Position numbers and translations under genes: made by a program
Notes under the pieces: model-generated
Databases searched by the model: none
The model's input: only the letters and a program-made list of their open reading frames with translations
What the model was told of the DNA's origin: nothing
Source: Chamaea fasciata
Taxonomy: Eukaryota; Chordata; Aves; Passeriformes; Sylviidae
Assembly: GCA_029207755.1 (NCBI GenBank)
Contig: JARCOQ010000002.1
Span: forward strand, 46,331,744-46,395,743
DNA: 64,000 bases
Direction: 5' to 3'
Shown here: positions 1 to 14,081 of the stretch, piece after piece
How positions within the stretch are numbered: the stretch's first letter is position 1
Layout of the letters: each line of letters opens with the position of its first letter

Positions 1-3000
1 TTCTTAAAATACTCATACACTTTCAAGGTACTCAAGGTTGGCATGTCACAGAAAGTGTGCTCAGTGAAAGCTTTGGATATATAGCCAGGTTGTTTGCCTG
101 CCAAGATGTGTGGTCTGAACTGCTGCCAATATTGAGTTATTCAGATGGTTGAAGGGCATTCTTATAAGACAACATCGTATTGACACATTTATGCTTGTAA
201 AGTAGCTGAAAGTTATTTTCAAAAAACTTTCAAAACCAGAAGTAGGTTTAAAACATGGTATTTTAGCTAAAATAAGATATTACATGGTACTTCAAATTTG
301 TTAAAAAAATACATCTTATGCAGTAACAAAAAAGTTATTCGAGCAAAAAATAGGTTATTTTCTCTTTTCAAATCATCTGCTAAACATCGTTACTTCAATT
401 TCATATAATTTGCTCTGAAAAGTTATATGAATTTATGGATCTTGGATTTTTTGCTTTTATTACAGATGTTTGTATAGGTGGGCAAAGTGCAACTCCTTGT
501 TTGGAGATGGCTTTTTGTATTCAAACCTGTGGATGTACTCTTTTTGCACTTGAGCTGGTTCTCCACTCCCCACTTCAAGCAAAGAAGGCAGCAACCTCAA
601 ATTGTAGTTCACCTTGTCTTGAGGTAGATAAAACCCACTAGGTAAACTAATGGTTCTCTGAAGTGATGCTGCTGCTCTTGGTTTTGAAGTTTTGAAAGAG
701 CATCCCATTGGCTTGGACTGGCTCCAAAGGGTCTCCTCCTGCACAGCTTCACCCTTGGGGGCTCTCAGCCACCAGTCAGACCTTCACCCTTGGATGCCAG
801 GTGAATTCAGACACCCTTGGAGTAAGTCACTGAGTGCTTTGATGATACAAACCTCCTTGTGAGCCCTTCTAGAGTGCAAAGTGCAGTTTGGGCACTCCTA
901 CCTTAGCACACAGTGGTACTGTGGGATGCCCTTGAGGTGTTGAGCCCAGGCATAATTTAATGCTGACAGCCCCACAGGAGGTGATGAGTTACATTTAGCT
1001 TAGACCATATTGCTGCCTGCTAGTGTGGGACACAGCCTCTTAACAACTCAGGCAGTGAAGGAGAGCAGTCTTATCAAACTTTGCTATGTACTGAAATAGC
1101 TCTTCTGGAAATCAATGCTATTCATGCTCTGCTTGCCCTTTGAATGGTATCATTTACTCTGAATATAACATTGCACCTAGTGCTGCATCTTGCTGTCATT
1201 GAAACATTCCCCCCTTGTATTTCTCAGTGCAAAGCTAATAGCTTCTAAAGAAAAGGAATCTGAGACCTAAAAGCAGAAGGAAAAAAGTAAAAGGTGACAG
1301 TCTTAGAAAACCTGCTGGTTCAAAGGTATATTTAAAATGTATTGTAATAAAAGAACTGTTGAACTGAAAAAAAAAGAGGCTTTGCTTTTTTCCTTTTCAT
1401 GGCCATGGTTCTTGGAAGTGAGAATACAGCAGGACATTTTGGCTTCATCCATGCTCCAAAATTAAACAGGTTGAAGATGTCCTCTGGAATTTAGGTCAGC
1501 TTGGAAATCATCCAATGAATTCTTTCAGCCTCCAAAACAGGATGGTTACATGAAAACTGTCTATGGGGGATTGCTTCTGGCATGAAGAAAACTAGTCCTT
1601 TAAAGCTTGCCCTTTAGATCTCTGAGTCAGGTCCCTGAGGTTATTGTTGAACAATGGTGAGCTGAAAACCTTTCTGTGCCTAATTCCAGTTACAGGTCAA
1701 CCACTGAGAGGATTTCTTCCTTTGCACAATTCCCAGTACTGGGACTGAGCTCCACATGTCTGTCAGGGATGTGTGGATCAGGCTTAGCTGAGCTGGGATT
1801 GTGAGCTGGGCTGGAGTGGGTATTGCCCAGTCTTGGCTAGACTGCATCTTTCCCATCTTCTCCATATGATGTTAAACAGGCAATAAGCAAACCCTCCTTG
1901 TCAAGTACTGACACCTCTGTGCACTCTGCAACCACAGTTCTGATCTTTGGCAAGCTCAGGAGAAACTACTGCAGTGGGCATAGTGAAGGGACTTATATAT
2001 ATATAAGTGAATATACTTATTCTGGAGGGATGATGAAACAATCTTCTAGGGACAGTCTTGTATCTGAGAGATTGTTGTGGTGGATGAACTCCTTTTTGCT
2101 TCACTGCTATCTAATCTCTCAGTGTCATCCCTTCCTTCTGCCACTAATAACAATTACTATTATTTCTATTGGCATAATAGTTGTTTTTTTCAAAAACCCA
2201 TAAATGGAGCCCTGTCATAAGTACTGTAAAAAACAGAACCTAAGTAACCATTCATGATATGCAAAACCTTCTTGAGATTGTGTGTCATTGATTATAAATG
2301 ACATTATTATAAATGAATAACCAGACATTTCAGGTGACTGGGAAGATTTACCTAGGCTGCACACCTGCTCTTCCTTGCAGTATTCTCAACCGCTGAAAAA
2401 TACATATACAGTGCACCTTTTCTCATCTGTTTTTGAGGTCCTCCTCCATCTGGCAAGGCTTGAGAGCAGGCAGTAGTTTCTTTTTACAGTAAACACTCTG
2501 TCACCAAAAGTAAATTAATTGCCAAATGATAAAATTAGAAATATTGAAATGGTCTAGCTTAGTGGATTGTAATTAATTATGGACACCACTGCCATAATCA
2601 GAGATTGTTCATTGCATACTGGAGACTCTTGGTTTCAGCTGGATAATCTTTCCCTGTTCTGGTTTCACCCATGCAATTTCAATAGGCTGCACTGTCCTAA
2701 CATAATTCAGAATCAGGAATAACTTCTTCCCTCAGTTACAACCAAGCTCCCCTTTATGAAATCACATGATGAAAAGTGCTCATTTTGTTCATGCAGCTTG
2801 TGTGATTCATCTGTCTCCATGACTCAATTACATATTAGCATGATTTTCCGTGGACTTAATTCCTACAGCGCTTCACCCTGAGAGGAGGTGGACACATGCA
2901 AAGATGTGCCATGTCCTGTTGGATGGGATGCATATGTCTGGGACTTACTCACTTGCTGATTGAAGGAACTAGATTTATATTCCACAAAGGAAGCACTGAA

Positions 3001-3827
3001 ATAAAGGGCAGGCAAAACACTTCCTCAGGGATGGAAGGCAGATTTCAAATCCCAGAATATTTCCTGGTTTTTGTCTGTTCTATTTTGTGTGTGCTCATTT
3101 AAGGGCAGAATTTAACAAGTAGCATCAAGCAGATTTCCAGAGCCTGAGCATCCAAGTGGCATAGAGAAGCCAAGTTCCACCAAAAATACTGGTGCAAGCC
3201 TAGGTCACCTTCCTCATGGCTTCCATGTGTGCTGTTCCACTGTCACAGAAGTTCTGTGATGCAGTTTTGTACCTGAGTGTGTGTACCTTCCCAAATAGTG
3301 AAGTTATATTCTAATACAATTAATTTTTTTCTCAAATGTTACAAATATTTGAGTTAAATGCATTTTTACCCAAATCAGTCCTCTGCTCTCTCATCTTGGT
3401 TCAGCCTCCCTCTGAATGTCCTGGCTTTGCTTGAGCCTGTGATTGCAGAGTTTCATATGTTCTCCTTTTCTAAGAATATTTTCAGTTCAGCTAAACCCAA
3501 GGGGTAGGAAAAATCTGGTCAAAAGCCAAGACTCGTGATGCTTTCAAACCAAAAAAGGTTTTGACAAGTTCACTTCCTGAGTGTAAGGCTGTTCTCCTGC
3601 AACCACCCAAAATCAGAGATAACAGTTTTTTGTGAGCGAAAGTGACAGGAGATTCACTACCTTGTAACACTTAAATTTGGCCTGAACTTCTAGTTCATAC
3701 TCAGCTGATGGGGTTTTGTTCTTATTCCTGCAAAAAGTCTCAGTACTGTGAGGAATGGTAGAGAATTAAAAACCAGTATGTATTTTTCTCTGCACATAGC
3801 GGGGTTATCAATGTTATAATAGTAATT
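1..3827. other. non-coding stretch, no gene recognised
   Basis: No repeat family, exon or RNA gene could be recognised. The longest open frame is about 100 codons (1898-2203, plus strand); it has no domain and is of chance length. A short TA run lies near 1996-2008. Composition is ordinary AT-leaning vertebrate sequence. Confidence 0.6.
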
Positions 3828-3976
3828 CTTACTTACTAATGAAACATGTAATACATTTATGTTTATTTTTCCATATGAAGCTATTTTTTATAAACACAAA
3901 ATTATAAAATATATAATGTATTTTAAAATATTATAAATAATAATAAACAATAGATTATAAAATCTATAAAATAGTG
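3828..3976. repeat. AT-rich low-complexity block
   Basis: About 150 bp made almost wholly of A and T, with repeated ataaa/tataaa/aataata words and hardly any G or C between 3888 and 3972. It has no coding potential. It is best described as AT-rich low-complexity DNA. A matrix-attachment or nucleosome-depleted role is possible but not shown by the sequence. Confidence 0.75.
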
Positions 3977-6900
3977 CCTTTGCCATGGGAAGGTGATGTG
4001 CACCCTCTTGACTCTATTGAACTTGGCCTTCCTGTACCTTCTGTAGGAATATGTGGTTAATCTGACTTCCTAGCAGTATGTTGTCAAGGAAATCCTAGAA
4101 TACTCAGTTAAGTACTGAAATAAAATTTTTCTCTGAAATGTGTAGAAAAACATTCAATTTATATGGACTGGAGACCTGTGGCCATCTTCAAAGTATGTAT
4201 TTGTTTTTCATTTGTTATGGACAGGCAATTAACTTTACTGATTCAATTTAAATTAAAGTTTTCAATAGCCACTTTGGTTCCCTGCCTTGGAAGGTGCAAT
4301 TAATTACATTATTGCAAAATTATTGCACAGCCAAGTATTTGAGATATATATCTGATATCAGACACAATTCACAGGGGAGGTCATTACAAATGCAGCATAT
4401 ATAGCAAACCAAACCTTTCAGAAAAATCCTGAGCACTTAATGTTATGCCAGGAGTCAGACTCTTAGGGCAAATTCCAGCCTTTGCAGATAAGGCATCATC
4501 TTGGCTCAGCAGAGAACTTTTACAGAGCTTGCCTGGGTGAGGTAAGATGGTCTGTTCTCATCTGTGCTTAACCTGTGTGTGACACAGGGATGTTAACAGC
4601 TATGGAAGTGTCTTCACATGGAGACGTTTTTAATTGCATTTCACCATCTAGCAATGAAATTGAAATTGAGGGCAGGAAAGCAAATGGTGCACCCTTCCTT
4701 CCCAGCCTCAGGCAACTGAAATACCCAGAGGTCCAGAGGGGAGAGCGTTAAAGCCATTTAAAACCAAATTTCTTCTTTTAAAAATCAGATGAGTTAAAAA
4801 CAATGAACGATATTTAGTTCCATTTTCTCTTCCAGGCATCTGAAATAGACAGCTCTGTGCAGAGAAATTACCCAGCTCCCCCATGAAGGATCTTTATTTG
4901 AAATCTAACAGTGCCACTGCAGCCTTCTGTGCTCAGAGCTGGAGTGATTGACACGGTGTTACAGCAGCTATGCCACGAACTGTGGGGGCTGCCTCAAAGG
5001 TTGCCTTCGTATTCACAGCACCAGTGCTCTCAAACCCATCCATTACATAATTAAGAAAAGTAAACCACAGAGATGTAAATTTTAACTGTGTCAAACTGGA
5101 TTTTCTGGTGTTCTGCAGGCTTCAGGGAGGGGGAAGTTGGGGAGCATCTGTACCACATGTGGAAGGCAAGGACTTGCAAAAGAATTAGGCTCCGGGAGTT
5201 TACAGAGCTGTGCAAATGTGCTATGCACACTCAAATGCACACTCAGTCTGGCACCAAGAGCACACATTTCCTGAGTGACAATTGAGCCAGTAACTCATCT
5301 CGGGGTGTTATATTTCTCAATCAAATAGCAGGCAGTTCAATAAAAGAGGTTTTCTGCTTTTTTTCCAGCTCTGGTTTTGAGTAACAAAACTGGCAGGTGT
5401 GTTCTTGGGCATTAAGGGTCTACAAAACAGTGTGGAAATTACAGCAGTGCAGACCAGACAAGAGTAAAGAGTTGTAATGCAAGGAGGGGGCTGTTCCTCA
5501 TCACACATCCCTTGGCAGCAGGGTAGTTAGGGGCCTCCTGCACCTGGAGGAATTCCATCTCTCCAGGGTGGGCTGGTTGTCTTGGTTTTTTTGCTTCTGT
5601 GGCTTGGAAAGATCCATGAAAGCATGCATTTTTAAGAAAACTGTTTGTTTCTTTTGACGGAAAGAAATTTTGACTTTACAGGTGTTTTGTTCTGCCAGAT
5701 GGCTTCACAGATCTGGTTTGACCAGCACAGCTGAGTCTGTGGTTCAAGGATACAGTAAATCCTGCTTGAGTGATGCTAGCTCAGACTAAAAATAGGTCAT
5801 CAGGGTGTCAGGTGCTCCCCAAGCACCCTGCTCCTTCAGAAGTCTGGAACAGGTTAATTTGCACCCACCGGTTTTGTGCCAGCCTGAAGTTTGTTTACCT
5901 GTCAGAGGGATGATAGCATGGAGCCAGATGCTTGGACCTGAAAGTCATCTTCTCTGACATCTCTTCTCTCCTTTGGAACCTACAGCTCTGAGGCACAGCC
6001 ATGACTATGTAATTGTGGCATTCACAGGCCAAGCCACAGGTGTGGTGGTGTGGACACCAGGAAGACAGACCTGTGTTGACTTCTTGAGCCAGGAGCGAGC
6101 AACGCCTTTGTATTTATTAATCCATGAAAAAATGTCTGTTTGGCTTTGATCTTCCTTGGAGCTAAGAAAAAAATCTCACTGCCTGCAGTGTCCTGCAGCA
6201 AGTATCTCCAAAGCTTATCATATATTGCATGAAGGAAGCTCTCCTCACTGGTTTAAGTCTGCAACCTGGTAAATTTTCTAGATGTTTTGTAATTTCTGTA
6301 TCAGTGAGGCAGTGAACATAATTTCCTGTCAAAGTCCCCACACCCTTCATGATTTTGAGGAGCTCTCCCATCTGCTTTCTCAACAATGTCTTCTCCCAGC
6401 TGAAGGATCCTGGTCTGCTCGCTCTCTCTTTGCTCTGAAGCCTTTGGCCATCCTTCTCCCTTATTTTTGTCTCTTTCTCGGTTCCCCTTCATTTCTGAAA
6501 TGAAGGTACAGCTGTACCATGCATGGCATGCTGACAGCCAGCACAATGTCCCTTGCTGTGCCTTTCCCAGCTACATTTCTAACCTCCCATTTGACCTCTC
6601 CTGAACACTGAGCTGTCATTTTCAAAAACTATCTTGCTCCAAGATCTTTCCTGAACAGCCAGTTCAGAGTTTTTCACTCTGTCTGCAGCAGAAGCATTTT
6701 TCCCCCATGTGCATTATGTTCTGCTTATCTACATCAATTTGCATCTTCCATTTCATTATCATTCGCCATGTACTACCAAAGATCACTGGGAAATTTCAGC
6801 CCCTTTTCTGAATATTTTAGGAAACATCCTCCCTAAACTTTCTGGGAATGCCTGAGCACTAGGAAGCATTGGCTTTGCCTAAGTCAGACAACAGGGGAAA

Positions 6901-8215
6901 TGCTGAGGACTGACATATGTTTTAAACCTCACCCCTGTAGGGTTTGGGTTATAAATATGAGAGAGTTCTCTCTTCTCTCAGGGTGCAAAGTGAGAAAACT
7001 GATGAAGTGTTTGAGTCCATGCTCGAGTAGGAGGTGGATCAGAGGACCTCCACAATCCCCATCAACCTAAATTATTCCACAGTTTAGAAAATTGTCATGT
7101 GTGTGTTTGGAGGGGGTGGCACTTTTTCATTTATACATTACCTGTCAAGTTAAACAGATTTACTACATTCATTACTATGCTGTTGAGAAATAGCCCAGAA
7201 AAGCCTAGCTGGGGAAAAAGGAGCAGAGTGAATTGACAGTCCCTGTGCTTTTCAATTTTATCTGTCACATTACTGAAAAAAATACACTTTACAGTAAATA
7301 CCAAGAGGTACCTGCACAGATATCTAATTTAAATCACTGATAAATAGGGGATTTTCCATTAAGGAAGTTTCTAGTAGTCTTTTCAACTGCATGCGGTTTT
7401 CTTGCCATGTTATGAGATGTGACCCTAGAAAGCCCATTTTTTGATCACATTATTTATACTAGTCATGGGAGAAGCCAGGGACCATGTTGACTCAGCAGCT
7501 ACCCTGCAACAGTTGGCAGCAAGCTGAAGCACAACCCCCTCCAGCACTGATTGCTGTCATCTAAGCTGTGTCCACCAGCCCTATCTGAGAAGCACCTGAC
7601 CTTCAACTTCACACCAAGGATCTAATTTGGGAATATTTGTGGGGATTTCTTAGTAACAACATTTGGATTTCCTTTTAATGTCTTGATGGTTTCACATATA
7701 CTATGGATTTGTAGCTTCTCAGGGAGTACTGCAGAGGCTGAGCTTCTCAGCTTCTCCTAATATTGGTTTAGCCTCTACCTCAATAATAAGCCTCGAGGGG
7801 TCCCTATGCAGAGAATTCCATGTGATAAATGGTTTATGATATCCTGGCATGGCATGAAACTGCAGCCACCTCCTCCCAGGGCTGCAGAGCCCTCTGCCAC
7901 CTCCATTCCTCTCCTCCCTGACACCTCTGTCCCAGACTAGTGGCACTCTGCAAAGCACTCCTTGGCACATCCTCAGTCCTGGGCCCTTCTCCATCTTTCC
8001 TGGTTTTTTCTAATGCACTCACTCAGTGCATAATAGTTTCCAATGCCAAGTTGGCTCTGCTATAGGATCACATCTCCCAGCTCTCTGCCAGGGATTTCCT
8101 TGGCTCTTGCACACTGTGCTGCCTGTCCCTGCTTCAGGCAAGAGACTTCTCACTTTTGCTCCACCTTCAGCTTTTGTCTCTGCCAATACTCATGATCACT
8201 GATACAGACTCATGA
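3977..8215. other. non-coding stretch, no gene recognised
   Basis: Single-copy looking sequence. The open frames are all under about 95 codons, overlap on opposite strands and show no domains. No CR1 or SINE tail was seen. Confidence 0.6.
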
Positions 8216-8232
8216 TTTTTTTTTTTTTTTTT
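8216..8232. repeat. T17 homopolymer
   Basis: Uninterrupted run of 17 T. No poly(A) signal or retrocopy body was recognised on the minus strand beside it, so I treat it as a simple repeat and not a retroposon tail. Confidence 0.85.
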
Positions 8233-11200
8233 CTGTTGGGGCAGCCTGAAATAAGGGAAAAACAGATTATTTTCGCAGCTTGGTTGTTGGCCACATACTT
8301 AAGAGATCTAAAGTGATTTTTTGCATGTGATTTTCTGCGCAGCAGGTTGATATGGTGGGTGGAAACAGCATTTCTATATTCCTGGTTTGGAAACTTGCGG
8401 CTTGAATTATGTGTGAGTGGCAGGTCTGAAGCAAAGACCTGCCTTGTTCAGCTCTTGCTCATGAGGTGGGCTGTATTTTCTTGCTACTAGTACTGAAAAA
8501 GAGAAGGCAAAAGGAAGGGTTTCCACATGAGAGGGTGTGGAATTTGAAAACGCGTTTTTTTCCTGCCACAAAAAATTGCACACATATACAACTATACATA
8601 TATATTTAAAAGGACTTTGGCAGGAGAGAGGGGTGGGTTGCTTATGTGGGTCTTTTTAGTATTGCCAGTTTTTGATGTAATTTGGGGCTGTCTGGACGCT
8701 ATCCCCATGGTTCATGCTATGCTGTCCCCCTCTGTGTTGTCCCACACGATGGAGGGGCACAACCAGGAGGGTTTATGTGTGTCGAGTCAGCCCCATCAGC
8801 AGCAGCTGAACAAGCTGGATTGAAACAGCCCCCACTCTCATGCCTGCTTACAGCATTATGCCTACAAAGAGAGGGTTTTCTGAAATGCTTAAAGCAACCC
8901 TGTTCCTGTTGGATGAAGCGTGAGGGATTTTTCAGGTGGATTCAATGCAAATAAGACTCAGCGCTGACACTTGCAAGGGGACCTCTCTTCCTGCACAAGA
9001 GGTCTCCTCAGAGAGAGCTGCAATGGAGATTGTGAAAAAGCAGCTCCTGGAAAGGGAGGGAGGCAGCCACAGCATCTCCTGCCTGAGCTGCTGAGGGAAA
9101 GGAGAGGGAGCACATGGGAAAGCCCCATCACAGTGAGATAAGGCAAATGGTGGCAGGAAGAGGAGTCAGCTCTTAAAATACTTCCTAGGACAGGGATGGG
9201 GGGATTCTGATGTTTGGCATAAACCCTCTTTAAAATAAATACACCATGAGTTTCATATTCCATCATGCTAATTCTGTTGGCAGATTGGATAGAATTGAAA
9301 ATGTGCTATACATGGATCACCAAAGGCATAGAAAAAACTGTATTTGACTCCTTCAGGAGATGCAGATTTCACAACAGTGCCATGTCTCCATCACCCGTCT
9401 CATGACCTGCCTTCCTTCCTTGTGGGTCCCTTTCAACTCAGCTTATTCTGTGAGTCTGTGACACAGAGCACAGGAGCGCTCCTTGTCAGCAGCAAGGCCA
9501 GGAAAGGAAAAGTCCTGGGAGCCCCTTGCTCCTTTCTCTGTCTCACTGTGCTGATGTTTCCATATGACCCACAGACTACCAGCAAAGAGGCAGCAGAATT
9601 CCCCTGCCTGTGCTCATTGAAGGGAGTAACTTCCTCTTGTGTCTCCTTGGTATTTGCTTGATTCTAGCACCTTCCCTATAAGGTTGCACTGCTTTTTGAT
9701 GCTTTTTTAGTGTTTTCTGTCAGTGGGAACAGCTGAAGAACGGGGCCGTTGTGGGATTGGCACTTAATTGCATTCAGGCTCCAATCCCTCGTGCAGCAGT
9801 GTCAGGATCCCCATCTTTTTGCAAGACTAACAGATGGCTTTGCAGAAAGATCCAGGCACTGGAATGATCTGCAAGGAACGATCTGCAGAGGTTGCTGCTA
9901 GAGGGAAAATGTTTTATACATGTCAGGCTGGGGCTCTGGACAAGGCAGACTTGATTTTTATACTGGCATTTTATCAGACACAGCAGATGCTGAATACCAA
10001 ATTACAGTGCCTGAGAAAAACAGCAAAAAAGTCCCACAAAAAAACAACTGGGAGAAGGTTTGTATTATGTTTGCTGCTCCCTTAAAAAAGTAGTATAGGT
10101 TCTAGAAATGTATGGGTTTCAAAAAATGCAGAAGTTTGGCGCAAGAGGCAATATCTTTTATTAGAGAAACAGATATCAGAAGAAAAAATAGCCAAGCTTT
10201 TCTGACAGCTACTTTGCTGCTGTATGATTCAGTCATTAATAAATATATTCTTACAATTTGAAGGAGATCTGTTCAAGGACATCTGGAAATTGATTTGAAT
10301 TGTGCCATTACTTGTCAAGATGGTTGCTGCCTTATAAATACAATCAGGGATGAGATTAGCCCTGCTTTTTAATTGTGGACTGACTTCTTCCAGTAGGAAG
10401 GTGTTTCATGACTGATTATACATGTTCCTTTGCACCAAATGACACCTGCTGTCATAATAGCTTCCATTTTTATTGCAATATAATACCAATGATCTCAAAA
10501 GGCTTCATAAATTACTGAAAGATTTACAGGAGGAACAAGGTGTTTTAAAAATCTTATGTAGGAAGCCTGTTTTTGTGACTTATTTTAGAAAGCACTTTTT
10601 AATAATTTAATTAGTGTTCCTGAAATTATGGGGAATATCAAAGCTTTTTGTTTCTTTGTTTATTGCGAGGAACTAGTGAATAGTGAACTAATGAATTATG
10701 GGTGTCATCTTACATTCCCTGCAATGGGAAAGATGCAATCCTAAATACTTAGGAGAAAAGAGAGAGCCCACCTTCTCTTCACTCTACAACCACAAATCTC
10801 AAAGTAGTTAAATAAATTAGTTTGTTCAGAAATACCTTTTGACTTAGCCTGACCCCCTTTCACTTTCCTGGTCCCTTCTTTTCCTCACTTGTTCATGGAG
10901 CTTTCCAGATTTTAGAGGACTTTGATGACCCTAGAAAAAGTGAGCAAAAGCATTTTGCCTCCCATACGACTTTAATAATAAATCTGTCAAACTCCACCTG
11001 ATACATCATAAAGAAATGACAAAAAAAGAAAAAAAAAATTATGAGCAGTTCAGCAGATATTGGCAGTACTGGCACGAGTCCAATTTCCCCATGTCTGGAC
11101 AACTGAGTAACATAAAAGCAGGGTTTATATATGCCCCTGACAATAGCTGAAGGCTCTCTTGGTTCAGCCTGAAGGTTCATGACCCATAAATATTTCTCTC

Positions 11201-13988
11201 CTGGCAATTGCAAATTTGGCCTCCTGCTACAGTAGAACCTGTAAAAGCTATAGACAGTCTATGGCTCTCCTGGGACCTACAGACTCCCCTTGCAGATTTT
11301 ATGAGTATCAATCACAGGCATTATCTCATAAGACTCACAGGTTACCAGCTGGTCTGGTGTGTAAAAGTGTTGCTTGCAGTGCTGGAGACTGTAAATGAAT
11401 TTTAACAATTTCTGTTTATGAGATATGGAAGAATATTACATTTTCATTCTTAGAACTCAAAGCTTCTGTTAACATGGCAAAGATCTAATCTAAGTGTCAC
11501 CAGGTACATGTAAAAAACAGGTTTTACCTACACAACAGCTGTTTTCACAATGTTTTGTACCTTTTTTAGAGGCTTTTAGTAGAGCTGACAGTGTTCTCAT
11601 GACTCTGAGAGGTGATCAGGCGTGCTCTTGACAATGCATGTCTTCCCTTACTAGTACAGGCACCAACACCCTGGTTTAATGGGAAAAGAGATCTTGAAGA
11701 AAATGTGGCTTTTTAATAGATCAGTCAGTCTGGTTCAAATTGGTTGGTAGAGCTTTTTAAACACCCAGCTATCAGAAAGGGAGCAAACTCTTCAATATGG
11801 GCAGCTTGCTATTCCACATTTCTTGGTGTCTTTGGGGTCTGTTCCTTGCATTTGGTCTTGGCAGATTGAGACTGCAGAGACATCTGTGACTTCAGTGTAT
11901 TTATACATAGGAAATAAAAATTTTAGAGCTCAATTTCTCCATATGCCTCTTATAGCTTTCTATTATTAGAAGGCAAATATCTTGGATGTGTTGCCAGCTA
12001 GCTATATGCAGGGCTGCCAATTGTCTCCATTTCATAATCTAGGTTGCTGATATTTTCAGGCTTGGCTTTGGGTATCTTTAGAATCTGCCTTGTGAAAAAG
12101 AAAAGGCATTATTTCACTATTGGCTTATAAGAATGAGTCATTAAATTTGATAAAACAGATGGAGATTGTTTCTCAGTAGGTCTCGAATTCATGTCTCGTC
12201 CTAGATCCTTTCAGGGGAAGACTAAGAACATTTCCATGTTCTTCACTTTAGAAAATGTGGCTCTTCCCTCTGTTTGACAGGAAAAGAAGTGAGATGATGA
12301 TGTATCCCTCACCCTGCACCCACAAAAGCAATGTTCTTCCCCTGTATGTGCAAAAAAGGAAAATGAAAGTTAGGGCAAGGGAATCTGCCACCTGGGGAGA
12401 CTTTCACAGTTCATGCCTTCCATTCATGTCCAAACCCAGCCTGTTTCTCTCACTCCCTCTCAGAAGAGAAGGCACCTTGCAGCCTTAGGACCAGCACACC
12501 TCAAAAGGAAAAGCAACCAAATATCAATAATCTAAACTATACGTGAAAACTGTATGGAAAAACAAAAAAGTAAGCATGTCTGCTACCTCATCAGCAAGAC
12601 CATAGGGATTTACTGGAAGAGTGAGGGCACTGTCCCAGCTCTTGTCCTGATCTCTGCACTCTCAAAAAACTGAATTCACCCAGGAATGCACAGTGAAGGA
12701 TGAATCACTTGAATATTCCTCAGATCAAGGACCATCAGTCTTGTGACACAAGCAGCGGTCGGAATGAGTGTGCCATATGCTGAAGGTATCAGGAATGTCA
12801 CCCAGCTTGTGCTGCTCAGAAGAGTGGTGAGACCCTTTTGTTGAAATGATCCTTTTAGAAGCAAGCAGTGTTTCAAAGCTCCTCTGTGTCTGGCTTAGAT
12901 TCAGCTCACGTGCAGGAAGCTGAGCTCTCAGGATGCCCTGGGCTGGCACTCCCTGTGCTGCAGCACAGCACAGACAGGCACCGTACAGCCCCCAGGTGTC
13001 AGGATGCTGCAGACCACCACTCTCTTCCCCATGCCGACGAGAGGCATCTGGCAGGGCTTGGGGGAGGGTTAAATGAGCTTCTTCCCCAGAGAAAGCATCT
13101 CCTCACTGAGGCAGTAAATCACTGTCTTGCAGTGACACTAATGTACGGAAAATGAACTGCTTGTGGATCAAGTTGGAAAATACTGATTCCATGAAAACCG
13201 TGCTACATGAATGCTTAAAGGAGCAATTTGAGATGAGGAATGTCTCTGTGGCAGCTGCTGTGGCACCTCACCATACCCACATGGTGTAAAAGGGGCCAGA
13301 AAGGGGAAACAATATCATTTCTATTCCAGCAGTAATTCTAGTGCACTGCCTTGCCCAGGGTCACCTGAGAAATCAGAGCATTGATGGATTAAAAAAAGGT
13401 AATGAGATAATTTTGTGACAAAAAAATGTTTGCTCTCTCGAGCAAGATGCCACTGAGACCTTCCAACCTTTAGTTCTGATGTGTGCTCCAGGTTTGTTGC
13501 TTCTATTATCTCTAGATCGAAGTCTGCATTTCCTCTCTCTTTTTAAAACATTGGCTGAACCTCTCCTGGATAAATCTGATAGGAAATTATGCATCAAGCT
13601 CATTAGAAGCATTCTGCTTTCCCCCAGGACACCCAGGATGTGCCCTAGCAGGAGCAGAAAGTTTTCTGCAGAGATGCACGGGAAGGGGGAGTAATTGCCA
13701 GGAAAGAGCATCTATAAAATAAAGAGAAGGCTAAACCAGGTGTTGCACTGGATGTGGCTCTTCAGAGAAGGAAGTTGAGAAATGGGTGGACGTGGCTCAG
13801 GCACTCTGGACCCCTTTGCTGGGGTGCTGAAAGCAGTTCCCATCCAGTGCTATTATATGTCCCCGGGGCTACTGGCAGTGTGAAGTGCAGAGCTATGGGG
13901 CCTTGGCTTCAGGCTGCTTCTGAAACACAAGACACTGTGCACTGCCTAAGGCTGGATACTGACTACTGAAAAACTGTAAAGAATTGAC

Positions 13989-13993
<5 letters not shown>
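8233..13993. other. non-coding stretch, no gene recognised
   Basis: No gene or confident repeat was recognised. The longest open frames are about 105 codons and have no domain. A canonical E-box (CACGTG) lies at 12907-12912. Around 10475-10515 there is a faint resemblance to the 3' parts of ancient amniote SINE/LINE elements, too weak to annotate. Confidence 0.55.
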
Positions 13994-14019
<26 letters not shown>

Positions 14020-14044
14020 GAAAAAAAAAAGAAAAAAAAAAAAG

Positions 14045-14076
<32 letters not shown>
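13994..14076. repeat. A-rich tract with spaced G interruptions
   Basis: 83 bp of A broken by single G residues at 14020, 14031 and 14044; the final uninterrupted run is over 30 A. Frames across it give the artefactual poly-Phe peptides on the minus strand. It could be the aged tail of a retrocopy inserted on the plus strand, but no recognisable gene body or AATAAA signal lies just upstream. I call it an interrupted homopolymer. Confidence 0.9.

Positions 14077-14081
<5 letters not shown>

Noticed and set aside
10475..10515. Faint match to the 3' part of ancient amniote SINE/LINE elements
   Set aside because: Too short and too diverged to separate from chance by eye.
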